Shown: one piece after another, positions 1-11,185 of the stretch
Layout: each line of letters begins with the position of its first letter
How positions within the stretch are numbered: position 1 is the stretch's first letter
Assembly (NCBI GenBank): GCA_023256355.1
Contig: JAGDXJ010000060.1
Coordinates: forward strand, 1 to 34,991
DNA: 34,991 bases
Reading direction: 5' to 3'
Source of the DNA: Nitrososphaerales archaeon
GTDB taxonomy: Archaea > Thermoproteota > Nitrososphaeria > Conexivisphaerales > UBA164
Made by a program: the position numbers and the translations under genes
Notes under the pieces: generated by a model
Database searches by the model: none
What the model was told of the DNA's origin: nothing
The model's input: only the letters and a program-made list of their open reading frames with translations

Positions 1-51
1 AATACACTTTTGCAGTTGGGCTATAAGAAAGCTTTTTTGCTTTATTTTAAT

Positions 52-348
52 ATGAGAGCATTGATAGTTTTGCCATGGGGTGAGGCGCTGGCGTTCGCCA
101 TCGCGTTTGCCAGCGGGGTGCTTTTCGGCGTGGCGATGAAAAAGAGCACAGCCTCGCTCGTGCTCACGCTCGGCGGCGTGGCGCTTGCCGGCCTGCTCAT
201 TGCGGTGCTTTATTCGCTGCCCCTGCAGCCCGTGTTTCTGGGCATCCCCGCCGCCGTAAAACAGCTGGCAGGAGCATCGCCCGCTGCCTTTGTCGGCGCC
301 CCGTTGAGCTTCATGGTCGGCGTTGCGGTCGGCGTGAAGAAAAGCTGA
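52..348 (+). CDS. small hydrophobic (multi-TM) hypothetical protein
   Basis: ORF 10..348; internal ATG at 52 follows an AT-rich promoter-like stretch; several hydrophobic Gly/Ala/Val-rich segments. Confidence 0.5.
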   Translation: MRALIVLPWGEALAFAIAFASGVLFGVAMKKSTASLVLTLGGVALAGLLIAVLYSLPLQPVFLGIPAAVKQLAGASPAAFVGAPLSFMVGVAVGVKKS

Positions 349-401
349 TGCGTTTTCGCGGTGAAACAGGGGTTTTTATATGCTTTGCTGGTTGGTTATG
401 C

Positions 402-506
402 ATGAGCGAAGAAGAGGAATGGGACGCAGACTACGAAGAGGACTACGAGGAAGACTACGAGGAAGACTGGGATGAGGACGAAAGCGACGAAGAGGAAGAA
501 GAATAA
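402..506 (+). CDS. very small, extremely acidic protein (34 aa, MSEEEEWDADYEEDYEEDYEEDWDEDESDEEEEE)
   Basis: Read directly from sequence; ATG 402, TAA 504-506; TATA-like tttttatatg about 25-30 nt upstream, typical of archaeal leaderless genes; too short for the ORF track. Confidence 0.45.
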   Translation: MSEEEEWDADYEEDYEEDYEEDWDEDESDEEEEE

Positions 507-569
507 AGGCACAGAAGAAATTTAATTTTTTTGGTTGCTTGCCCCAGCAAAACCTGCGCTTTTTTGGCA

Positions 570-758
570 GTTAGGTAAACACAAAGCCACAAAAAAGGCG
601 ATCCTGTGTCAGTCTGGTGGTTTGCTCGTTTCATTGCAATAATTATAACTTTAACAATGAAACGCGCGCCCAAAAGATCCTGTGTCACTGTTTCATGTGG
701 GGGTGACACAGGATAAGCCTATCGCTCTATCTTTATTTCCATTTTGTGTTTACCTAAC
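570..758. repeat. MITE-like palindromic unit A (189 bp) bounded by 13 bp inverted repeats GTTAGGTAAACAC...GTGTTTACCTAAC
   Basis: Terminal inverted repeats at 570-582 and 746-758; internal inverted pairs CGTTTCATTG 627-636 / CAATGAAACG 655-664 and ATCCTGTGTCAC 677-688 / GTGACACAGGAT 703-714. Confidence 0.85.
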
Positions 759-876
759 TTTTTTTAAAAAATGTACACTACAGATGGTAAGATATGTGTC
801 AGGTATATATATAATTCAAAAAATAGAAAAATAGGGTAAAAATTCTAAAATAAGATATATATTCTAAAATTAGAAA

Positions 877-1061
877 GTTAGGTAAACACGAAGTGGAAAT
901 AAAGATAGAAGGGGGGTTTATCTTGTGTCAGTGGGTCATGAAACGCTGACACAGGATCTTTTTTGGGTCGCACCATGCCTCGTTTCATTGCAAACGTTAT
1001 AATTTTGACAATGAAGTGTTAAAAAAACCCACTGACACAGGTTGGCCGGTGTTTACCTAAC
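877..1061. repeat. MITE-like palindromic unit B (185 bp), inverted homologous copy of unit A
   Basis: Same 13 bp TIRs at 877-889 and 1049-1061; reverse complement of unit A aligns along its length (GGAAATAAAGATAGA, ACACAGGATC, TTTCATTG, TTATAATT blocks). Confidence 0.85.
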
Positions 1062-1172
1062 TATTGTTTACCTAACTTTCAAAATTTTGAATTTCCGTCC
1101 ATATTTTTGAGTCGTTAGCGCAGTTTTTGAACGGGTTTTTCGCAGTTTTCGGTCTTAATTTCGCAAAATACT

Positions 1173-1625
1173 ATGTCCGACGACGATGTCGAAAAAAAGC
1201 GCAGCATGCCTTTTTTCGACGTAAAGCTCATGGCACAGCGGGGCGCCCAAACGCACAAAAGCGAAATTTACACCACATATGTGAAGTACTGCGATAAAAA
1301 CGGTCTGTCTAAAGTAAACGATGTAAGCTTCTTCAAAAACCTTGTAAAGTTCGGCATTGATACGCGGGATGTGGCGCGCCCATATATAAACGGAAGGCAG
1401 GTGCACGCCCTTAACAACGTCGCGCTTAAGCCTGAAAACGCGTGGGGGCTTGATGATGGCGAGCTTGAAGCGCCTGAAGGAGAGCCGCTCCCTGAAATTA
1501 AGTCCGCGTTACAAATACAGCCCGTGCCACCCCACGTTGAAACAAACACGGTTCAGGTGTCGCCCCCATTGCCACCGCGCGCCAGCCTGAGTAACCAAAG
1601 GTCGAAGCGCAGCCAACAAATATAA
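1173..1625 (+). CDS. hypothetical protein with a wHTH domain resembling the C-terminal D5-like (phage/plasmid/NCLDV) primase domain
   Basis: SEIYTTYVKYCDKNGLSKVNDVSFFKNLVKFGIDTRDVARPYINGRQVHALNNVALK fits the 'LYeaYkkWCeeng...Fg..L...' pattern of D5-family C-terminal domains; Pro-rich tail. Confidence 0.5.
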   Translation: MSDDDVEKKRSMPFFDVKLMAQRGAQTHKSEIYTTYVKYCDKNGLSKVNDVSFFKNLVKFGIDTRDVARPYINGRQVHALNNVALKPENAWGLDDGELEAPEGEPLPEIKSALQIQPVPPHVETNTVQVSPPLPPRASLSNQRSKRSQQI

Positions 1626-1835
1626 ACGTTGTGCCCGCTCCCTCGAATGCGCCACAGCGCAAAGCCTCCAAAAACGGTGTGTTGCTTCTGCACGTACTTT
1701 CACAACTGTAAGTGCGAAAAGTACCCGAACGCGTGATCGTAACTGAAACTGCGCTGTACCCGCTGAAATGCCCCTATTTCAAGCCACCCCCGACGGCTCG
1801 GATTTCACAGGGCTGTTTTTACCCAGCGATGAAAC

Positions 1836-2093
1836 ATGAACGCCCCAAAACAAACACGCAGGCGCCCGCTCAATGCGTTGTTAGCTTTGCTTCTGCTTGC
1901 GCTCGCTGTGTTTGCACCAGCAACCGAAGCAGTAGGTGTGGGCTTGTGCCTTATTTCGATATTGCTCCGGGTGCTCGCGCAGGAGCCAGCGCGCCACAGC
2001 GCTTTTATGCTTTTCAATAAAGCCCAGCGCGAGCTCTGCAACCTCATCGTACGCCATGAAACAGAAAAGGACAGCCGGGCATATATTTGTTGA
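1836..2093 (+). CDS. small hypothetical protein with a hydrophobic segment
   Basis: ORF with LNALLALLLLALAVFAPATEAVGVGLCLISILL; competing overlapping ORFs in other frames, so weak. Confidence 0.2.
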   Translation: MNAPKQTRRRPLNALLALLLLALAVFAPATEAVGVGLCLISILLRVLAQEPARHSAFMLFNKAQRELCNLIVRHETEKDSRAYIC

Positions 2094-2120
2094 GAAGCGT
2101 TTGGGGGGAGGGGGTACCCA

Positions 2121-2150
2121 ACAGCCGAGGGGTAGGATTTGAACCGAAAA
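2121..2150 (-). pseudogene. possible 3' tRNA remnant (T-arm/acceptor-like)
   Basis: Reverse complement contains cGGTTCAAATCCTACCCCTCGGC, resembling the 3' end of the adjacent tRNA (GGGTTCAAAGCCCTCCCCCGGC), but the T-stem pairing is degenerate. Confidence 0.3.
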
Positions 2151-2157
2151 CTTTATT

Positions 2158-2230
2158 GCCGGGGGAGGGCTTTGAACCCTCGACCTCCAGATTATGAGTC
2201 TGGCGCTCTAACCAGCTGAGCTACCCCGGC
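2158..2230 (-). tRNA. tRNA with CAT anticodon (tRNA-Met, or tRNA-Ile2)
   Basis: Minus strand GCCGGGG TA GCTC AGCTGGTTA GAGC G CCAGA CTCATAA TCTGG AGGTC GAGGG TTCAAAG CCCTC CCCCGGC: all four stems pair; anticodon CAT; no encoded CCA. Confidence 0.95.
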
Positions 2231-2349
2231 TTTATACTAACATCAAATTTTGCGATTTAATACTTTTTCGCTTTGTTTAAGGTTTGTCAGCGCAAAAGCT
2301 GAAAGTTTTTCAGCAGGATTATAAGTTGCTTAATACGATATAGTCAAGC

Positions 2350-3129
2350 ATGAGCAGGATTTCGATGATAAAGACGCCGCTTTATCTTGTTTCAATAATT
2401 CCCGTAATATATGCATGGATTAAAACAGGGTTCAAAAACCCTTTTCTTTTTGCCTTAATAGTTGTTTTTGCTTTAGTTTCTCAGCTTTCAATGAACATCG
2501 AGATGGATTCCGAAGATCAAAAAAGGGGTATGAAATGTTTTGAAAGCGAGCCATTATTAAATGTCGGACCTTGCCATATGCTACTTTTCAAACAAAATCA
2601 TCTTAACGTAATCAGAAAATCCTCACTTGTACTGCTGCTCATTATAGCAGTTGTTGTGCTTGCATTTACCCGTATGCTTGTACTACTACTTTACGGGTTA
2701 GCGGGAATAGTTTTGATGTACGCCTACCTAAAGAAACCTCTTGAGCTTTACAAAAGGGGAGTGGGTGAAGTTTCGACTTTTTTTGATTTTGGACCGATTC
2801 TGGTTCTGGGATCGTATACGGCTCTTGGAGGAGGTTCTTTGAACAGCGTACTTATACCTTCTCTAGGTTTCGGCCTTATAGCTTCTTCCATAAGGTATTC
2901 TCATCACATAGTGGAAGAAGCAGAAGGCTCCAGAAGAAAAATGTTTTACCCTTACGCTCACGCTCTGCTGCTGGTACTTTCATCCTTAACAGCTTTAAGC
3001 CCTCTTAAGGCAGCGCTTCTGATTCCGGTTGTTGTACTGGTTTCAGTTTATGCATCAAGACAAAGGCTAAAAACGTGGGCTGATCTGCTTTACCTTGTAT
3101 ATTTTTTTACAGTAATTTCTTTATTATAA
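2350..3129 (+). CDS. UbiA/MenA-superfamily prenyltransferase homologue, divergent
   Basis: Multi-TM; GVGEVSTFFDFGPILVLGSY matches the MenA-type 'GlGE..vf.fFGp..vlGsy' motif; first Asp motif as MNIEMDSEDQKRG; second Asp motif not recognisable. Confidence 0.65.
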   Translation: MSRISMIKTPLYLVSIIPVIYAWIKTGFKNPFLFALIVVFALVSQLSMNIEMDSEDQKRGMKCFESEPLLNVGPCHMLLFKQNHLNVIRKSSLVLLLIIAVVVLAFTRMLVLLLYGLAGIVLMYAYLKKPLELYKRGVGEVSTFFDFGPILVLGSYTALGGGSLNSVLIPSLGFGLIASSIRYSHHIVEEAEGSRRKMFYPYAHALLLVLSSLTALSPLKAALLIPVVVLVSVYASRQRLKTWADLLYLVYFFTVISLL

Positions 3130-3164
3130 TCAGATAAGATTACCGTTGGGACTTATACCAAAAT

Positions 3165-4484
3165 TCAAACGATAGATGAGATTATTAAAGCAACTAGCAT
3201 GAAGGCTATAGAAAAGTACATGTGAAGTGCCGTAAAGAACCCAGTCTGCTGATCCAGTATCTTTCTTTTCCAGCTTTTTGAGTTCATCGCTATCTTTGTA
3301 AGCCTGTAAGCCCACGGCATGGTAAGGAAAGACCCAAGTATCGGCCAGTAAGTTCTGTCCAGAAAAACCGCAAACGCAAAAAGCGCGTAGCTCAGCCATA
3401 TAAGCGCAAGATAGTATGCTTTTGATCCTTTTTCTCCAAGCAAAAGGGCAACAGTTTTGATACCGGCCCTTTTGTCATCTTCCATATCTCTCCAGTTGTT
3501 TGCGTGGAGGACAGCAACTATGACCATGCCTATTGCTACCGATATAAGGACGCTTGCCATGCTTATCTTAGCTCCCATAAGGGCTTCTGTGCCCAGGACG
3601 ATGCCCGGTCCAAATGCTAACATGACCCCAAGGTCTCCAAGCGCTAGCCACTTAAGCCCAACCTTGGGTATCCCGTACATAAGCCCTGCAACAAGCCCCA
3701 ATATTATAAAGGGGACTATTGAAGCCCTCGCTAAAGCAAGATAAACGCCTATCATGAGCGATGCTGTAAGCAGAAATAAAGAGTAAGCTAGCTGGAACCT
3801 CGGCTTCATAAGTCCGTCAATAAGAACCCTCGAACCCGCTGAACCCATTCCGTTAGGCAGGTCTACTTTGCTTATGTAATCAAAATAATCGCTGAGCGCG
3901 TTAAAGGCACCGTGAACCATTATTATGCCTAAGATGGCAAGCATGAAGAATAAAACCACTATCTGTCTTGCTAGAAGAACGCCAAGGATCATCGCAGAAA
4001 CGCTCATCTGAAGGCTCCATGGCCTTAAAGCCCTTAACAGCTTAACCGGCTCTTTTTCACTCAACTCTTCAAGGTTAAAATCAGCATAGTACTTTTTTGG
4101 CTCATCGCTCATGTCCGTAACCCTTATCCTCTCGGGAACAAGCCTAACAAGAACTACGTTTCCCATGGTTATAAAAAGAAGGTCTTCAGGAACTTTGGAA
4201 AGCAAAACTCCCCTTTCTCTTTCGAGCTTTGCCGGGTCGCCAAGGACTTCAACTTTTCCTTCTCCCTGGACAAAAAGGTCTGGCCTGTTCAGATCTATTG
4301 AAAAAGAAACCCTTGGGTTTTTCTGAACCGCTTTTAGCGTCCTACCTTCATTTTCAAGAAGAAAGATAAACCCATCATGCATAGCATAATAAACTTTTAT
4401 GCCCCATGGACCCTGATCGTCACAGACGGATATGTTCATTGTTTTTGCCTTTCTTAGAAGATTTATGACACGCCTGTCAATCAT
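3165..4484 (-). CDS. fusion protein: N-terminal pyridoxamine-5'-phosphate-oxidase-like FMN split barrel + C-terminal UbiA prenyltransferase
   Basis: N-term RKAKTMNISVCDDQGPWGIKVYYAMHDGFIFLLENEGRTLKAVQKNPRVSFSID...VQGEGKVEVLGD is PNPOx-like; C-term has NALSDYFDY and NNWRDMEDDKRAGIKTVA Asp-rich motifs. Confidence 0.8.
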   Translation of the reverse strand: MIDRRVINLLRKAKTMNISVCDDQGPWGIKVYYAMHDGFIFLLENEGRTLKAVQKNPRVSFSIDLNRPDLFVQGEGKVEVLGDPAKLERERGVLLSKVPEDLLFITMGNVVLVRLVPERIRVTDMSDEPKKYYADFNLEELSEKEPVKLLRALRPWSLQMSVSAMILGVLLARQIVVLFFMLAILGIIMVHGAFNALSDYFDYISKVDLPNGMGSAGSRVLIDGLMKPRFQLAYSLFLLTASLMIGVYLALARASIVPFIILGLVAGLMYGIPKVGLKWLALGDLGVMLAFGPGIVLGTEALMGAKISMASVLISVAIGMVIVAVLHANNWRDMEDDKRAGIKTVALLLGEKGSKAYYLALIWLSYALFAFAVFLDRTYWPILGSFLTMPWAYRLTKIAMNSKSWKRKILDQQTGFFTALHMYFSIAFMLVALIISSIV

Positions 4485-4578
4485 CTGGTTTTGTGATGCA
4501 TTTTTCGTTATTTAAGCTTTGTTAAAGATATAATTTTATGAAGTTTATGAACAAAAAATGAAAAATTAATGTTAAACG

Positions 4579-4589
4579 TTTATATCTTA
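4579..4589 (+). promoter_or_regulatory. putative TATA box for the 4610-6795/7714 gene cluster
   Basis: tttatatctta about 25-30 nt upstream of ATG 4610, consistent with archaeal leaderless transcription. Confidence 0.45.
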
Positions 4590-4609
4590 AAGCGTATTAA
4601 AAAATACCA

Positions 4610-4905
4610 ATGAAATGCATAAACTGCTCTTATTATAGGCAACACCCAATCTACGAGTTTATGGGATACTGTGAGAAAAAAGGTTCTGCTGTCTTCCCTG
4701 AAGATAGCTGCAGAGACGCCATCAGTACTGTTAAAGAGGAAACTGAAAAGCTCTTTGAAAACTACGGATGGGCATACTGTATCGAGTGCGGCAGCGTGCT
4801 TTTTGATAGGAGCGAGCTTGATAAACACATAAGCCTAGGACACAGCTTGACTCAAAAATTTTTGGAAGATGAGGTAGCTACTTACGAATCACCGGGTGGA
4901 GATTG

Positions 4906-4906
<1 letters not shown>
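4610..4906 (+). CDS. small Cys-rich protein: four-Cys cluster plus C2H2-like zinc finger
   Basis: CINCSYYR...GYCEKKGSAVFPEDSC and YCIECGSVLFDRSELDKHISLGH; its TGA overlaps the ATG of the next gene. Confidence 0.75.
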
Positions 4907-9173
<4,267 letters not shown>

Positions 9174-9235
9174 TAACATATTAAAGAAAAACACTAATTT
9201 AAAATTTAAGTAGAAAACATAATTTAAGTTTTAAC

Positions 9236-9300
9236 GTTGCGGGGTGAACTACCCTGACCTTGCGGTCAGGGCTTCCCGGTTCATCGCCGCACTTGCTTTC
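9236..9300 (-). mobile_element. IS200/IS605-type right-end / omega-RNA scaffold-like remnant
   Basis: Minus strand GCGGCGATGAACCGGGAAGCCCTGACCGCAAGGTCAGGGTAGTTCACCCCGC: perfect 8 bp hairpin CCCTGACC/GGTCAGGG with the GGAAGCCC...GGGTAGTTCAC context typical of TnpB-associated ends; no intact tnpB adjacent. Confidence 0.55.
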
Positions 9301-9672
9301 ACATGCGCTTACCACTTGATATCTTGCTCAAGTCAAATTTTAGTTTGATTTTTTATTTTCTGATCTTTTTTGTGCAGATTTGTCTAACGAGTTCTTTCGT
9401 TCTTTTTAGCTCTAGACATAAATCTGTAAAGAACACCTGCTGTGACTTAAAAAGCATTCCTAAGGGGGACTTAAGCCTTATTGACCTAAGTAAGAAAAAA
9501 ATAATATAAAGACCGCATTTACATCACGGATCAGTTTACCTGCTGCCTGTCATCCCTGTAAAGGTCAATGTATATTTGGATCCTTAACATTAAAAATTTT
9601 CCGCAAAATCATGCCGATTGCTCTGTACACATTTAGCTCTTGAATGAGTTTTTAACATTAATCAGTTACAGT

Positions 9673-10416
9673 TCATGGTTTTAAAGATAATCCACCATCA
9701 ACTGGCACAACGGCGCCAGTTATGTATGATGACTCGTTAGAAGCCAGAAAAAGCGCTAAACTGGCCACGTCTTCGGGTTCTCCGATCTTTTTTAAAGGGA
9801 CCCTTTGTTTCATTTTTTTCCTAGTTTCTACGTCGCTTAATAATTCTTGGTTCATAGGAGTGTCGATTATGCCAGGGGCTATGCAGTTAACCCTTATTTT
9901 GTGCTTTGCAAGCTCAAGAGCCGTTTCTTTAGTCAGCATTATCAGACCGGCTTTAGAAGCGTCATAATGAACCTTTTTGATACGGGGTATATATCCATGA
10001 ATGGAAGAAATGTTTATAATCACACCCTCGTTTTTTTTCTTGATCATTTCTTTAGCTACTGCCTGTGAGCATAAAAATGTGCCAGTTAGATTAACGTCAA
10101 GAACGCGTTTCCATTCTTTTACGCTTAAATCAACAAATGGTTTTTCTGTCTGTATTCCGGCATTGTTCACAAGTATGTCGATCCTGCCAAATCTTTCCAT
10201 CACTGTCCTGACCATGTTTTCAACGTCTTTTTTAGATGATACGTCCACTTTTAAAGCCAACGAGGATCCGCCTATTTCTTTGGAGATCTTCATTGCACTA
10301 TCATAGTCTATATCGGCTATCACTACACGTGCTCCTTCTGAGGCAAAACGCAAAGCTATAGCCCTGCCGATGCCTTTTCCTCCGCCAGTGATAATTGCAA
10401 CCTTTTTGTCCAGTTT
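9673..10416 (-). CDS. SDR-family oxidoreductase (FabG / glucose dehydrogenase-like)
   Basis: VAIITGGGKGIGRAIA (TGxxxGxG), NNAGIQTEKPF (NNAG), YDASKAG (YxxxK); probable TTG start. Confidence 0.9.
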   Translation of the reverse strand, partial: KLDKKVAIITGGGKGIGRAIALRFASEGARVVIADIDYDSAMKISKEIGGSSLALKVDVSSKKDVENMVRTVMERFGRIDILVNNAGIQTEKPFVDLSVKEWKRVLDVNLTGTFLCSQAVAKEMIKKKNEGVIINISSIHGYIPRIKKVHYDASKAGLIMLTKETALELAKHKIRVNCIAPGIIDTPMNQELLSDVETRKKMKQRVPLKKIGEPEDVASLALFLASNESSYITGAVVPVDGGLSLKP

Positions 10417-10528
10417 CAATTCACAATACCCACTATAATGATTAAACAATGAGTTGTGTTATTAACTTTTTTGTGCCGACATCGATATGTTGAAACACTG
10501 TAAGCGATCAGAAATCAAGAATCAATTA

Positions 10529-11185
10529 TCAGATAAACTGTATGCTTTCTTTTAACTTTTCTATGTTCTCAGCGATGCTTCCAGAAAAGATTCCTGTCCC
10601 GATAACAAGCATTTCAGCCCCAGCCTCCGCAACATCTTTTGCGTTCTCGGGTTTGATGCCTCCATCCGCAGAAATAGTATAGTTCATCCCTCTTTTTTCC
10701 CTGAAGCGCTTTAGCTCTGAAATAGCTTCCAGAGAGGAAGGGTTTAGCCTCTGCCCTCCTTCTCCGGGCTTTACAAGAAGCAATAGGACGCTGTCAACTT
10801 CGCTCAGCAGGGCGCTGTCAAAATAAGATAAAGCATTTAAAGCTATACCTGCTTTCTTTCCATTGTCTTTTACAGTTTTTACGAGCTTAACTGGATCTGC
10901 AGATGCTTCTGGATGAAAGTAGATCGTTTCAACTTTATCGAGGTTCAGGAAGCTTTCAATCTGAAGCTCGGGTCTAGAAACCATCAGATGCAATTCGCCG
11001 GTTACATTGAAGCTCCTAAGGATAGAACTCACTAACCTGTCCCCAAAACTGATTCTTTTCGCATAAATGCCGTCTGTTATGTCAAAGTGAAAAAGCGTTA
11101 TGCCGTTTTCCACAGCGATCTTTATGCTTTGATAATAACTTAGAGGGTCCACCTCAAGTATTGAAGCTGATATCTTAACCTTCAA
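10529..11185 (-). CDS. rpe: ribulose-phosphate 3-epimerase
   Basis: KISASILEVDPL, FHFDITDGIYAKRISFG, LHLMVSRPE, LLLLVKPGEGGQRL, ISADGGIKPENA. Confidence 0.92.
   Translation of the reverse strand: MKVKISASILEVDPLSYYQSIKIAVENGITLFHFDITDGIYAKRISFGDRLVSSILRSFNVTGELHLMVSRPELQIESFLNLDKVETIYFHPEASADPVKLVKTVKDNGKKAGIALNALSYFDSALLSEVDSVLLLLVKPGEGGQRLNPSSLEAISELKRFREKRGMNYTISADGGIKPENAKDVAEAGAEMLVIGTGIFSGSIAENIEKLKESIQFI

Noticed and set aside
455-709. Minus-strand 84 aa ORF with Ser-rich C-term
   Set aside because: Its poly-Ser tail is the antisense of the acidic micro-ORF and its body runs through repeat unit A; not a credible gene
570-1076. CRISPR array
   Set aside because: Repeats are inverted, unequally spaced and nested; no regular direct repeat/spacer pattern here or elsewhere in the window
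1155-1703. Minus-strand ORFs 1155-1406, 1268-1549, 1509-1703
   Set aside because: Antisense to the better-supported 1173-1625 ORF; no recognisable motifs
1712-2142. Overlapping ORFs in several frames (1712-2020, 1805-2047, 1936-2142)
   Set aside because: Open because of GC-rich composition; at most one (1836-2093) might be real, and only weakly
3130-3399. 89 aa minus-strand ORF plus 3457-3744 and 4111-4326 plus-strand ORFs
   Set aside because: Alternate-frame or antisense shadows of the PNPOx-UbiA fusion gene
9303-9509. 68 aa plus-strand hydrophobic ORF
   Set aside because: Lies in apparently decayed IS605-like intergenic DNA; AT-rich low complexity, no motif
9673-10416. SDR gene as the HldD (ADP-heptose 6-epimerase) missing from the heptose cluster
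   Set aside because: Sequence is classical FabG/glucose-dehydrogenase-like SDR (~250 aa), not the extended HldD type, and it is separated from the operon
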